Under the pieces are notes generated by a model, which saw nothing but the letters and a program-made list of their open reading frames with translations, searched no databases and was not told the DNA's origin. Made by a program: the position numbers and the translations under genes. This document shows, piece after piece, positions 8,382 through 16,935 of a DNA stretch of 64,000 bases; the stretch's first letter is position 1; each line of letters begins with the position of its first letter. This DNA is from Streptomyces lienomycini (lineage in GTDB: Bacteria; Actinomycetota; Actinomycetes; Streptomycetales; Streptomycetaceae): assembly GCF_027947595.1 (NCBI RefSeq), contig NZ_CP116257.1:1860001-1924000 (forward strand), written 5' to 3'.

Positions 8382-9629
8382 TCAGTCGCCCACCGAGGCC
8401 TCCGCCTCCGTCGCGGTCGTCCGGGGCGTCTCCTCCGTGGAGCCGCCGGGGCCGCCGGGGCGGTCCGGGTTGTCGCGGCGGCGGAACAGACGCATCGCCA
8501 GGGGCTCGGTGAAGCGTGCCGTGAGGGGGCCGAGGACGACCAGGATGAGGACGTACGCCGTGGCCAGCGGGCCCAGGGACGGTTCGATGCCGGCCGAGAC
8601 CGCGAGGCCCGCGATGACGATCGAGAACTCGCCGCGGGCCACCAGCGCGCCGCCCGCGCGCCAGCGGCCCTTCACGGAGATGCCCGCACGCTTCGACGCC
8701 CAGTACCCGGTGGCGATCTTCGTCACTGCGGTGAGCAGCGCCAGCGCGAGAGCGGGCAGCAGGACCGGCGGGATGCTGGCCGGGTCCGTGTGCAGCCCGA
8801 AGAAGACGAAGAAGACCGCCGCGAACAGGTCCCGCAGCGGACTCAGCAGCGTGTGCGCGCCCTCCGCGACCTCCCCGGACAGCGCGATGCCCACCAGGAA
8901 GGCACCCACCGCGGCCGACACCTGCAGCTGCTGCGCGACACCGGCGACCAGGATCGTCAGGCCCAGCACCACGAGGAGCAGCTTCTCCGGGTCGTCGCTG
9001 GAGACGAAGCGGGAGATGAGCCGGCCGTAGCGCACCGCCACGAACAGCACCAGGCCCGCCGCGGCCAGCGCGACGGCCAGCGTGATGCTTCCCGTCATCA
9101 GGCCCGCACCGGCGACCAGGGCCGTGACGATCGGCAGGTACACCGCCATCGCCAGGTCCTCCAGGACCAGAACGCTGAGGATCACCGGCGTCTCGCGGTT
9201 GCCGACCCGGCCCAGGTCGCCGAGCACCTTGGCGATCACACCGGACGACGAGATCCACGTCACGCCGGCGAGGACGACGGCGGCCACCGGGCCCCAGCCC
9301 ATCAGCAGCGCGGCCACCGCGCCCGGCACCGCGTTGAGCGCGCAGTCGACGAGACCCGCCGGATAGTGGGACTTGAGGTTGGTGACCAGGTCGCTGGCCG
9401 TGTACTCCAGGCCCAGCATCAGCAGCAGGAGGATGACGCCGATCTCGGCGCCGGTCGCGACGAACTCCTCGCTCGCGCCGAGCGGGAGCAGCCCGCCCTC
9501 GCCGAAGGCCAGACCGGCCAGCAGGTACAGCGGGATGGGGGACAGCCGGTAACGGCCGGCGAACCGGCCGAGCAGCCCGAGCCCCAGGATGATGGAACCG
9601 AACTCGATCAGCAGAACCGCGGAGTGCAC
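8382..9629 (-). CDS. Cation/proton antiporter (KefB/KhtU, CPA2 family)
   Basis: The 415-aa protein is almost all membrane helix (about 12-13). It resembles the membrane domain of KefB/KefC and B. subtilis KhtU: SAVLLIEFGSIILGLGLLG at the start, LLLLMLGLEY, SSSGVIAKVL and AAVGAFLVGIALSG further on. It lacks the C-terminal TrkA-N domain of full Kef proteins; a separate TrkA-C protein is encoded just upstream. The GTG start has AGGAG about 8 nt before it and lies 4 nt after the TrkA-C gene stop. Expected role: K+(Na+)/H+ exchange in pH or electrophile stress. Confidence 0.88.
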   Translation of the reverse strand: MHSAVLLIEFGSIILGLGLLGRFAGRYRLSPIPLYLLAGLAFGEGGLLPLGASEEFVATGAEIGVILLLLMLGLEYTASDLVTNLKSHYPAGLVDCALNAVPGAVAALLMGWGPVAAVVLAGVTWISSSGVIAKVLGDLGRVGNRETPVILSVLVLEDLAMAVYLPIVTALVAGAGLMTGSITLAVALAAAGLVLFVAVRYGRLISRFVSSDDPEKLLLVVLGLTILVAGVAQQLQVSAAVGAFLVGIALSGEVAEGAHTLLSPLRDLFAAVFFVFFGLHTDPASIPPVLLPALALALLTAVTKIATGYWASKRAGISVKGRWRAGGALVARGEFSIVIAGLAVSAGIEPSLGPLATAYVLILVVLGPLTARFTEPLAMRLFRRRDNPDRPGGPGGSTEETPRTTATEAEASVGD

Positions 9630-9633
9630 CGGC

Positions 9634-10119
9634 TCACTCCTGCCCGAGTATCGCCGCGGCGGCATCGACGCCCTCGCGGGTGCCGATGACGATCAAGGTG
9701 TCACCACCCACGAGCCGGAAGTCCGGGGCCGGCGAGGGAATCGCCTCGGCCCGCCGCAGTACGGCCACGATCGAGGCCCCCGTGTCGGTCCGCATCCGGG
9801 TGTCGCCCAGCAGCCGCCCGTTCCAGCGGGAGGTGGCGGCCACCTCGACGCGTTCGGCGACCAGGCCCAGATCCGTGGTGTAGAGCAGGCTCGCGCTGTG
9901 GTGGGAGGGTTTCAACGCGTCTATCAGCGCGCCCGCCTCGGGCGAGGTCAGCCGCAGCGAGTGGGCGCAGGAGTCGGGGTCGTCCGTCCGGTACACGTTC
10001 ACCGTGCGGGTGCCGTCGCGGTGCGCCACCACCGACAGGTGGCGGTGTTCGCGGGTCACCAGGTCGTACTGGACCCCGATACCCGGGAGCGGCGTGGCCC
10101 TCAGGCGTGGAGCTGACAC
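9634..10119 (-). CDS. TrkA-C (KhtT-like) regulator of the antiporter
   Basis: The 161-aa soluble protein has a variable N-terminal half and, from about residue 75, an RCK_C/TrkA-C domain (ERVEVAATSRWNGRLLGDTR, then DTLIVIGTREGVDAAAAIL). This two-gene layout matches KhtT-KhtU, where KhtT gates the antiporter in response to nucleotide or pH. GTG 10119 has GAGGGG 7 nt upstream. It is translationally linked to the antiporter gene, whose start lies just past its stop. The long open frame upstream is antisense to the kinase/regulator pair and is not coding. Confidence 0.85.
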   Translation of the reverse strand: MSAPRLRATPLPGIGVQYDLVTREHRHLSVVAHRDGTRTVNVYRTDDPDSCAHSLRLTSPEAGALIDALKPSHHSASLLYTTDLGLVAERVEVAATSRWNGRLLGDTRMRTDTGASIVAVLRRAEAIPSPAPDFRLVGGDTLIVIGTREGVDAAAAILGQE

Positions 10120-10317
10120 GTACTTTCCCCTCACTCGTCCTGCGTCTCGTGCCGCACTTCCCGCACGTGGGTGACGTGCTCGCGACCTCGCCATGCTGCC
10201 ATCCGCACGTACGGTGGCGATATGGGTGTCGTGACGGATATACGCAGCCGGTCGCGGGCGGCGAAGCTGGCTGCGGGGCTGTCGTGCGCGAAATCCGGGA
10301 GGAGCGGAAAGAGGAAC
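10120..10317. promoter_or_regulatory. Divergent promoter region, antiporter versus kinase
   Basis: The 198-nt gap lies between divergent starts. The final third has poorer GC3 and rare codons in the kinase frame, which is why the upstream ATG at 10222 is not chosen as the kinase start. No clear operator repeat is seen. Confidence 0.45.
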
Positions 10318-11304
10318 GTGTCGTTGTTCTGGCGGATCTTCTCGCTCAACGCCGCGGGCCTGGTCGTCGCCACCGCACTGCTGCTGGGCCCGGTCACCGT
10401 GTCGACGCCCGTGCTCGCCGGGGAGGCCCTCGTCCTGCTGGCCGGCCTCGCGGCGCTGCTCGCCGGCAACGCGGTCGTGCTGCGTATCGGACTCACCCCG
10501 CTGCACCGGCTGGGGCGGGCCATGTCCACCGCCGACCTGCTGGTGCCCGGCGCGCGGCCGAGGGTCTCGGGACCGGCCGAGGCGGCGCAGCTCATCGCGA
10601 CGTACAACACCATGCTGGACCGGCTCCAGGCCGAACGCGCCGCCGGCGCCGGCCGAGCGCTGCAGGCCCAGGAACGCGAACGCCACCGCATCGCCCGCGA
10701 ACTCCACGACGAGGTGGGTCAGACCCTGACCGCCGTCCTCCTCCAGCTCAAGCGGGTCGCCGACCGGGTCCCCGGGGAGCTGCGCGAGGAGGTGACCCTG
10801 GCGCAGGAGGCCACCCGGGCCGGCCTCGACGAGATCCGCCGCATCGCCCGCCGCCTGCGCCCCGGCGTGCTGGAGGAACTCGGCCTCGCCAGCGCCCTGC
10901 GCTCGCTCGCCGCCGAGTTCACGCATCACGGACTGACCGTCCACCACCACGTCCCCGGCGACCTGCCCCCGCTCGCCCCGGAGGCCGAACTCGTGCTGTA
11001 CCGGGTCGCTCAGGAGGGTCTGACCAACACCGCCCGCCACGCCGCCGCCGACCGTGCCGCGCTCACCCTGCGCCCGCTGCCGCAGCCCGAGGGGGGCGGT
11101 GTCGAACTGCTCGTCCGGGACAACGGCACCGGCCTCGGCACGGCCGCCGAGGGCGCCGGCATCCGGGGGATGCGGGAGCGGGCCCTGCTGATAGGAGCCG
11201 AGATCCACTTCGAACCCGCCCCCGGAGGGGGCACCGACGTACGCCTGCGCGTCCCCGCGCCGCCGGGGGACCGTCCCGCAGACCGAACCGGAGACAGCCC
11301 CTGA
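10318..11304 (+). CDS. NarL-type sensor histidine kinase
   Basis: The 328-aa kinase has two helices near the N-terminus (about residues 4-25 and 27-55), then a HAMP-like linker (GLTPLHRLGRAM). The HisKA_3 motif RIARELHDEVGQTLTAVLL carries phospho-His130. A HATPase domain follows (VAQEGLTNTARHA, DNGTGLG, GIRGMRERA). The GTG start follows a GGGAGGAG run 13 nt upstream; an ATG at 10222 would add 32 basic residues. The stop overlaps the regulator start by 1 nt (TGATG). The signal is unknown; the divergent antiporter operon is a candidate target. Confidence 0.85.
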   Translation: MSLFWRIFSLNAAGLVVATALLLGPVTVSTPVLAGEALVLLAGLAALLAGNAVVLRIGLTPLHRLGRAMSTADLLVPGARPRVSGPAEAAQLIATYNTMLDRLQAERAAGAGRALQAQERERHRIARELHDEVGQTLTAVLLQLKRVADRVPGELREEVTLAQEATRAGLDEIRRIARRLRPGVLEELGLASALRSLAAEFTHHGLTVHHHVPGDLPPLAPEAELVLYRVAQEGLTNTARHAAADRAALTLRPLPQPEGGGVELLVRDNGTGLGTAAEGAGIRGMRERALLIGAEIHFEPAPGGGTDVRLRVPAPPGDRPADRTGDSP

Positions 11305-11963
11305 TGTCAGCACGGCCCCCGATCCGCGTCCTGCTCGCCGACGACCACACCCTCGTACGCCGCGGAGTCCGCCTCATCCTGGACGGCGAACCGGACCTGA
11401 CGGTGGTCGCGGAGGCCGGTGACGGTGCCGAGGCGGTCGCGGCCGCACGGGCCACCGAGGTCGACCTGGCGGTCCTGGACGTCGCCATGCCCCGCATGAC
11501 CGGCCTCCAGGCCGCCCGCGAGCTCTCCCGCCGCCTGCCCGAGCTGCGCATCCTGATCCTGACCATGTACGACAACGAGCAGTACTTCTTCGAGGCGCTC
11601 AAGGCCGGCGCCTGCGGATACGTGCTCAAGTCCGTCGCCGACCGGGACCTGGTCGAGGCGTGCCGGGCCGCGGTGCGCGACGAGCCGTTCATCTACCCCG
11701 GCGCGGAGCGGGCCCTCGTCCGTTCCTACCTGGACCGCATGCAGGGGGGCGGCGGCCTCCCCGAGCGGCCCATCACGGAACGCGAGGAGGAGATCCTCAA
11801 GCTTGTCGCCGAGGGCCACACCTCCAAGGAGATCGGCGAGCTGCTGTTCATCAGCGCCAAGACCGTCGAACGCCACCGCGCGAACCTCCTGCAGAAGTTG
11901 GGCGTGCGCGACCGCCTGGAACTCACCCGGTACGCGATCCGCGCGGGGCTCATCGAGCCCTGA
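11304..11963 (+). CDS. NarL/LuxR-family response regulator
   Basis: The 219-aa regulator has a receiver with D13/D14, phospho-acceptor D59 ([10 protein letters not shown]) and K109 (YVLKSV), then a LuxR helix-turn-helix ([20 protein letters not shown], continuing through [17 protein letters not shown]). It is coupled to the kinase just upstream (start overlaps its stop). Confidence 0.9.
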   Translation: MSARPPIRVLLADDHTLVRRGVRLILDGEPDLTVVAEAGDGAEAVAAARATEVDLAVLDVAMPRMTGLQAARELSRRLPELRILILTMYDNEQYFFEALKAGACGYVLKSVADRDLVEACRAAVRDEPFIYPGAERALVRSYLDRMQGGGGLPERPITEREEEILKLVAEGHTSKEIGELLFISAKTVERHRANLLQKLGVRDRLELTRYAIRAGLIEP

Positions 11964-12023
11964 GCCGTCCCCGCCCGCACGGCCGCTCCACCGCGGGCGG
12001 CGTTCGCCGCGATCGCGACCGCC

Positions 12024-12029
12024 TACCCT
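12024..12029 (+). promoter_or_regulatory. Putative -10 (TACCCT) for leaderless miaB
   Basis: TACCCT ends 7 nt before the miaB ATG and no ribosome site is present, which fits transcription starting at the start codon. No good -35 is seen. Confidence 0.45.
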
Positions 12030-12036
12030 TGTCGCC

Positions 12037-13554
12037 ATGAGCAGCATCGACCGGAGCCAGTCAGTGGGCGGCACGCGCACCTATGAAGTACGCACCTACG
12101 GGTGCCAGATGAACGTCCACGACTCCGAGCGATTGTCCGGCCTGCTGGAGGGCGCGGGCTACGTCCGCGCCCCCGAGGGTGCCGACGGCGACGCGGACGT
12201 CGTCGTCTTCAACACCTGCGCCGTGCGGGAGAACGCGGACAACAAGCTGTACGGCAACCTCGGCCGGCTCGCCCCGCGGAAGGCGAGCCGCCCCGGCATG
12301 CAGATCGCGGTCGGCGGCTGCCTCGCGCAGAAGGACCGCGACACCATCGTGCGGCGGGCTCCCTGGGTGGACGTCGTCTTCGGCACCCACAACATCGGCA
12401 AGCTCCCGGTGCTGCTGGAGCGCGCCCGCGTGCAGGAGGAGGCGCAGGTCGAGATCGCCGAGTCCCTGGAGGCGTTCCCGTCCACGCTGCCCACCCGGCG
12501 CGAGAGCGCCTACGCGGCCTGGGTCTCCATCTCCGTCGGCTGCAACAACACCTGCACCTTCTGCATCGTCCCCGCGCTGCGCGGCAAGGAGAAGGACCGC
12601 CGCCCCGGCGACATCCTCGCCGAGGTCGAGGCCCTGGTCGCCGAGGGGGTCAGCGAGATCACCCTCCTCGGGCAGAACGTCAACGCCTACGGCTCCGACA
12701 TCGGCGACCGCGAGGCGTTCGGCAAGCTGCTGCGCGCGTGCGGGAGCATCGAGGGCCTGGAGCGCGTCCGCTTCACCTCCCCGCACCCGCGCGACTTCAC
12801 CGACGACGTCATCGCCGCCATGGCCGAGACGCCGAACGCGATGCCGCAGCTGCACATGCCGCTCCAGTCCGGCTCCGACCCGGTGCTCAAGGCGATGCGC
12901 CGCTCGTACCGGCAGGAGCGCTACCTGGGGATCATCGAGAAGGTGCGGGCCGCCATCCCGCACGCGGCGATCACCACCGACATCATCGTGGGCTTCCCCG
13001 GCGAGACCGAGGAGGATTTCGAGCAGACCCTGCACGTGGTCCGCGAGGCCCGCTTCGCCCAGGCCTTCACCTTCCAGTACTCCAAGCGGCCCGGGACCCC
13101 GGCCGCCGAGATGGACGGCCAGATCCCCAAGGCGGTCGTCCAGGAGCGCTACGAGCGTCTGGTCGCCCTCCAGGAGGAGATCTCCTGGGAGGAGAACAAG
13201 AAGCAGGTCGGCCGCACCCTGGAGCTGATGGTGGCCGAGGGCGAGGGCCGCAAGGACGGCGCCACCCACCGGCTCTCCGGCCGCGCCCCCGACAACCGCC
13301 TGGTGCACTTCACCAAGCCGGAGCAGGAGGTCCGCCCCGGCGACGTGGTGACCGTCGAGGTCACCTACGCCGCCCCGCACCACCTCCTCGCCGAGGGCGC
13401 GGTGCTCGAGGTGCGCCGCACGCGCGCGGGCGACGCCTGGGAGAAGCGCAACGCCGCCGAGCAGGCCAAGCCGGCCGGCGTCATGCTGGGCCTGCCGAAG
13501 ATCGGCGTGCCCGAGCCCCAGCCGGCCGTGGCGAGCGGCTGCGGCTGCGACTGA
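12037..13554 (+). CDS. miaB: tRNA-2-methylthio-N6-dimethylallyladenosine synthase MiaB
   Basis: The 505-aa radical-SAM methylthiotransferase acts on i6A37 of tRNAs for UNN codons, the step after MiaA (encoded 1.8 kb on). The UPF0004 domain carries C23, C61 and C95 for the auxiliary cluster. The SAM cluster motif is C169-x3-C173-x2-C176 ([11 protein letters not shown]). A TRAM domain closes the protein. An unusual tail ends GCGCD, giving two extra Cys. The ATG at 12037 lacks a ribosome site and sits 7 nt after a -10-like TACCCT, so the mRNA is probably leaderless. Confidence 0.95.
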   Translation: MSSIDRSQSVGGTRTYEVRTYGCQMNVHDSERLSGLLEGAGYVRAPEGADGDADVVVFNTCAVRENADNKLYGNLGRLAPRKASRPGMQIAVGGCLAQKDRDTIVRRAPWVDVVFGTHNIGKLPVLLERARVQEEAQVEIAESLEAFPSTLPTRRESAYAAWVSISVGCNNTCTFCIVPALRGKEKDRRPGDILAEVEALVAEGVSEITLLGQNVNAYGSDIGDREAFGKLLRACGSIEGLERVRFTSPHPRDFTDDVIAAMAETPNAMPQLHMPLQSGSDPVLKAMRRSYRQERYLGIIEKVRAAIPHAAITTDIIVGFPGETEEDFEQTLHVVREARFAQAFTFQYSKRPGTPAAEMDGQIPKAVVQERYERLVALQEEISWEENKKQVGRTLELMVAEGEGRKDGATHRLSGRAPDNRLVHFTKPEQEVRPGDVVTVEVTYAAPHHLLAEGAVLEVRRTRAGDAWEKRNAAEQAKPAGVMLGLPKIGVPEPQPAVASGCGCD

Positions 13555-13590
13555 CCGCGGGGGGTGCCGCGAGGGGCGGCGGTACGGGGC

Positions 13591-13596
13591 TACGCT
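13591..13596 (+). promoter_or_regulatory. Putative -10 (TACGCT) for leaderless transcript
   Basis: TACGCT ends 7 nt before ATG 13604 and there is no ribosome site between them. Confidence 0.4.
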
Positions 13597-13603
13597 GCCG
13601 ATC

Positions 13604-14323
13604 ATGCTTGTCGCCGCCGCCGTCTGCCCCTGCCCGCCGCTCCTCGTACCGGAGGTCGCCGCGGGTGCCGCACCCGAGCTGGACGCCGCGCGCGCCGCGT
13701 GCACGGACGCGCTGGGCGTGCTCGCCGCGTCCCGTCCCGACCGGCTCGTGGTCGTCGGCCCCGCGGACACCGCGGGGCCCGAGACCTACCCGCAGGGCGC
13801 GCGGGGCTCCTTCCGCGGCTTCGGGGTGGACCTGGACGTGTGCCTGGGCGCCGACGGCACCGGCGGCGACGTGGGTGGAGCAGTTCTGCCGTACGGGCTC
13901 GCCGTCGGCGCCTGGCTGCTCGGGCGGACCGGGTGGGCCGGCGTCCCCGTCGACGCCGTCGGTGTGGGGGAGGCGCTGCCCGCCGAGCGGTGTGCGGCCC
14001 TCGGCCGGGACGTCGCCGAGCGGGCCGGGCGGACGGCGCTGCTGGTGCTGGGCGACGCCAGCGCGTGCCGCACGCTCAAGGCGCCCGGCTACCTCGACGC
14101 CCGGGCGGCGCCCTTCGACGCGGAGGCGGCACGCGCGCTGGGAGCGGCGGACGTGGCCGCCCTGGCCGCCCTGGACGTGGCACTGGCCCGTGAGCTGAAG
14201 GTGTCCGGCCGGGCACCCTGGCAGGTCCTCGCGGGCGCGGCCGAGGGCACGGACCTCGGCGGCGCGCTGCTGTACGAGGACGCGCCCTACGGGGTGGGTT
14301 ACGTCGCGGCCACCTGGTCGTAG
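13604..14323 (+). CDS. LigB-fold (class III extradiol dioxygenase-like) protein, no histidines
   Basis: The 239-aa protein begins VAAAVCPCPPLLVPEVA, matching the start of actinobacterial class III extradiol dioxygenase-like proteins, where the equivalent of CPC is often CPH. The later PDRLVVVGPAD and YLDARAAPFDA segments fit that fold. The translated sequence contains no histidine, so the usual 2-His-1-carboxylate iron site cannot form and dioxygenase activity is unlikely. It sits between miaB and miaA in a conserved neighbourhood. Function unknown. Confidence 0.75.
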   Translation: MLVAAAVCPCPPLLVPEVAAGAAPELDAARAACTDALGVLAASRPDRLVVVGPADTAGPETYPQGARGSFRGFGVDLDVCLGADGTGGDVGGAVLPYGLAVGAWLLGRTGWAGVPVDAVGVGEALPAERCAALGRDVAERAGRTALLVLGDASACRTLKAPGYLDARAAPFDAEAARALGAADVAALAALDVALARELKVSGRAPWQVLAGAAEGTDLGGALLYEDAPYGVGYVAATWS

Positions 14324-14508
14324 GCGGAGTCGGAATCGTAGTCGTAGGGACTCGGGGCGGGAACGCGCGCGGGCGCGAAGAGCGAGACACGCGCGCGGTC
14401 GTCCGTCCGGGCGCGGAACCGCGCGCGGACGACCCGGAGCCGATCCGCTCCGCAGCCGTCCGCAGCCACACGGGTGCCCCGTCCCCGGCCGCCGAGCGCC
14501 GGGGACAC
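14299..14508 (-). CDS. Small hypothetical protein (uncertain)
   Basis: This possible 69-aa protein has coding-like GC3 and a Tyr/Asp-rich C-terminus (SPYDYDSDSAYDQVAAT). Its end overlaps the end of the LigB-like gene antisense by 25 nt. The ATG at 14508 has no ribosome site; a GTG further in could be the true start. It fills the otherwise empty 200-nt gap and may be real, but high GC produces many such frames. Confidence 0.35.
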   Translation of the reverse strand: MSPALGGRGRGTRVAADGCGADRLRVVRARFRARTDDRARVSLFAPARVPAPSPYDYDSDSAYDQVAAT

Positions 14509-14522
14509 GGGCGGACCCGGGA

Positions 14523-14816
14523 TCAGGAAGCCGGAGGCGGCCCGGCCGGAGGGGGGCCGCCGGGCGTGCCGCCCGGTGCGCCGCCGGTTCCGCCCGTGCC
14601 CTCGTCGTCCTTGTGCGCGAGGCGGTCCATGGCGCCCTTGGCCTTGCCGGTGCCCGTCTGGATCCGGTCGCTGTACTTGCCCTTGGTCCTCTCGTCGACG
14701 GTCCGCGCCATCTTGTCGAGACCGCGATCGATCTTGTCGCCGTGCTGCTGCGCGAGATCGGAGACCTTGCCCTTCGCCGGTTCGAGTCTGGCCTTCAAGT
14801 TGTCCAGGAGACCCAT
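14523..14816 (-). CDS. Antitoxin-like protein (Rv0909/MT0933 family)
   Basis: The 97-aa protein starts MGLLDNLKARLEPAKGKVSD and continues as a charged helical segment with KIDRGLDKMARTVDERTKGK, matching the MT0933-like antitoxin family common in actinobacteria. The last 25 residues are Gly/Pro-rich. No adjacent toxin gene is evident, so a toxin-antitoxin role is doubtful. ATG 14816 is preceded by a purine-rich GAGGGAAGGCGAACC stretch. Confidence 0.75.
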   Translation of the reverse strand: MGLLDNLKARLEPAKGKVSDLAQQHGDKIDRGLDKMARTVDERTKGKYSDRIQTGTGKAKGAMDRLAHKDDEGTGGTGGAPGGTPGGPPPAGPPPAS

Positions 14817-14840
14817 GGTTCGCCTTCCCTCACGGGGCAG

Positions 14841-15131
14841 TCAGGTGCGGGCGCCCTTGTCGGCCTCGTTGTCGACGGCCTCCTCGGCGGACTGCTGCTT
14901 GGGGATGCCGACACCCTCCGAGTCGCCGGCTTCGGCGGCTGCCGCGGGTTCGTCGACCTCCGCCGTGTTCCGGGGACCCGTGTCGGCCGCCTCCGCGGCT
15001 CCGGCAGCCTTCTCCTCCGCCGCGCGCCCGGTGTCCGGGGTGTCGGTTCGGATCTCGGCGGCCGACGCCTCCTCGGTGGTCTTCGACCCGGTGGCCTTCG
15101 ACCTCCTGAAAAACCGTGCAAAAACGCCCAT
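14841..15131 (-). CDS. Small acidic low-complexity protein
   Basis: The 96-aa protein has a short basic amphipathic start (MGVFARFFRRSKATG) followed by a Glu/Ala/Asp-rich disordered remainder. Streptomyces proteins of this kind are often annotated only as hypothetical. The ATG at 15131 has GGAG 5 nt upstream. It sits 24 nt upstream of the antitoxin-like gene on the same strand and is probably co-transcribed with it. No function can be assigned. Confidence 0.7.
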   Translation of the reverse strand: MGVFARFFRRSKATGSKTTEEASAAEIRTDTPDTGRAAEEKAAGAAEAADTGPRNTAEVDEPAAAAEAGDSEGVGIPKQQSAEEAVDNEADKGART

Positions 15132-15313
15132 ATCAACTCCATACGTTACTCGTGCGGGCGACATCCCGCGGCATCCGGTGCGTCCGTTCGCGTCTCCGGG
15201 GCCCTGACCCGGAGGTCCGGGGAGCGGGAACCTCGCAACGGGCAACGACCCCGGCCGCCAACCGTCACGTAGCTCGTTCGAGGGCGACGTGGGAGGTTTG
15301 CGAGACTGTTGTG

Positions 15314-16252
15314 GTGAGCAGCGCATTCCCCGCACCCCGCGTCATCGCCGTCGTCGGACCCACCGCAGCCGGAAAGTCCGATTTGGGCGTCTTTCTGGCC
15401 GAGCGGCTCGGCGGCGAGGTCGTCAACGCCGACTCCATGCAGCTCTACCGTGGGATGGACATCGGCACCGCCAAGCTGACCCCCGAGGAGCGCGGCGGAG
15501 TGCCGCATCATCTCCTCGACATCTGGGACGTCACCGTCACCGCCTCCGTCGCGGAGTACCAGCGGCTGGCACGGGAGCGGATCGACGCGCTGCTCGCCGC
15601 CGGACGCTGGCCGGTCCTCGTCGGCGGCTCCGGCCTCTACGTCCGCGGCGCCGTCGACAACCTGGAGTTCCCCGGCACCGACCCCGAGGTCAGGGCCCGG
15701 CTGGAGGCGGAGCTGGAACTGCACGGTCCCGGTGCCCTGCACGCGCGCCTGGCCGCCGCCGACCCGGAGGCCGGGCGGGCCATCCTGCCCAGCAACGGAC
15801 GCCGGATCGTGCGCGCCCTCGAGGTGATCGAGATCACCGGCAGGCCCTTCACCGCCAACCTCCCCGGCCACGACTCCGTCTACGACACGGTGCAGATCGG
15901 CGTCGACGTGGCCCGCCCCGAACTGAACGAGCGCATCACCTCGCGTGTCGACCGGATGTGGGAGGGCGGCCTGGTCGACGAGGTCCGGGCACTCGAAGCA
16001 CAGGGTCTGCGCGAGGGGCGCACGGCGTCGCGCGCGCTCGGCTACCAGCAGGTGCTCGCGGCGCTCACCGGCGCGTGCACGCTGGACGAGGCGCGTGCCG
16101 AGACCGTCCGTGCCACCAAGCGCTTCGCGCGCCGCCAGGATTCGTGGTTCAGGCGCGACCCGCGGGTGCACTGGTTGAGTGGGGGTGTGGCGGACCGCAC
16201 GGAACTTCCGCGGCTCGCCCTGTCGTTGGTCGAACGACCGGTTACAGCCTGA
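15314..16252 (+). CDS. miaA: tRNA dimethylallyltransferase MiaA
   Basis: The 312-aa enzyme transfers the dimethylallyl group of DMAPP to A37 of tRNAs reading UNN codons, making the substrate for MiaB. The P-loop GPTAAGKS is at about residues 15-22. ADSMQLYRGMDIGTAK, VGGSGLYVRG and the substrate motif SRALGYQQVL are all present. Length is typical. The start is GTG 15314, with tandem GTG 15311 also possible. GGGAGG lies somewhat far upstream (about 20 nt). Confidence 0.95.
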   Translation: MSSAFPAPRVIAVVGPTAAGKSDLGVFLAERLGGEVVNADSMQLYRGMDIGTAKLTPEERGGVPHHLLDIWDVTVTASVAEYQRLARERIDALLAAGRWPVLVGGSGLYVRGAVDNLEFPGTDPEVRARLEAELELHGPGALHARLAAADPEAGRAILPSNGRRIVRALEVIEITGRPFTANLPGHDSVYDTVQIGVDVARPELNERITSRVDRMWEGGLVDEVRALEAQGLREGRTASRALGYQQVLAALTGACTLDEARAETVRATKRFARRQDSWFRRDPRVHWLSGGVADRTELPRLALSLVERPVTA

Positions 16253-16359
16253 TCACGTGATGGCATCGGGACGCCCCGGCCGTCATCCGGGCCTGCGGCG
16301 GCGTGCCATCATCGAGCTTCGATCGACCGAGTGAGTCCAAGTTGGGAGGGCGCGTGGCG

Positions 16360-16860
16360 ATGGAGGCCGGCCCTCGTGACACCGCACCGAGCACCGAGCA
16401 CGGCACCGGCCGGCCCGGCGCACCGGAGTCGGACGGCGTCGCCCTGAGCCCCGACGGCCCCGACGAGGCGCCGGAGGGTGTCGCGGCCGACGGCCCCGAG
16501 GCCGACGAGATGTACGGGGACGAGGTCGAGGTCGAACTGCGCCCCCAGCGCCGGCTGCGGATCTGGCAGCTCGCCCCGATCGTGTGCCTGGCCGCGCTCG
16601 GCTCCCTGATGTTCGCCTTCCCGCTCGCCTTCGACTTCGGCGACAGCGGCGCCGTGATCGCGATGCTGGGACTGCTGATCTGCTCCTGCGCGGCGGGGTG
16701 GGGCATGATGGCCGCCCGCCGGGTCGGTTACACGTGGCCGGGCCTGCCGCAGCGGGGATCGGGACGCCGTGCCGACTGGCGGATGATCCTCGTGTACGCC
16801 CTGGCGGTCGCCGCCGTCGTCGTCCTCGCCGTGTGGCGGGTGGCCCGCCTGCGGAGCTGA
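16360..16860 (+). CDS. Small membrane protein, function unknown
   Basis: The 166-aa protein has an acidic disordered N-terminus of about 65 residues, then three hydrophobic helices (about 70-92, 98-118 and 141-160). A basic loop LPQRGSGRRADW precedes the last helix. The start is placed at ATG 16360 because GGGAGGG ends 9 nt upstream; GTG 16354 is too close. It lies between miaA and dapF on the same strand. I do not recognise the family. Confidence 0.75.
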   Translation: MEAGPRDTAPSTEHGTGRPGAPESDGVALSPDGPDEAPEGVAADGPEADEMYGDEVEVELRPQRRLRIWQLAPIVCLAALGSLMFAFPLAFDFGDSGAVIAMLGLLICSCAAGWGMMAARRVGYTWPGLPQRGSGRRADWRMILVYALAVAAVVVLAVWRVARLRS

Positions 16861-16923
16861 CCCGGCCGCGCACCCCCGGACCTGCCTCTCTCCGCCCCTC
16901 GTGGTCACCGGTCGCCCACCCCG

Positions 16924-16929
16924 TACGAT
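16924..16929 (+). promoter_or_regulatory. Putative -10 (TACGAT) for leaderless dapF
   Basis: TACGAT is followed by 6 nt and then the dapF ATG. The GAGGA adjoining the ATG is too close to act as a ribosome site. Confidence 0.45.
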
Positions 16930-16935
16930 CGAGGA

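Noticed and set aside
10222..10317. ATG 10222 as start of the NarL-type kinase
   Set aside because: The added 32 codons have poor third-position GC and rare codons, and there is no ribosome site. Not excluded.
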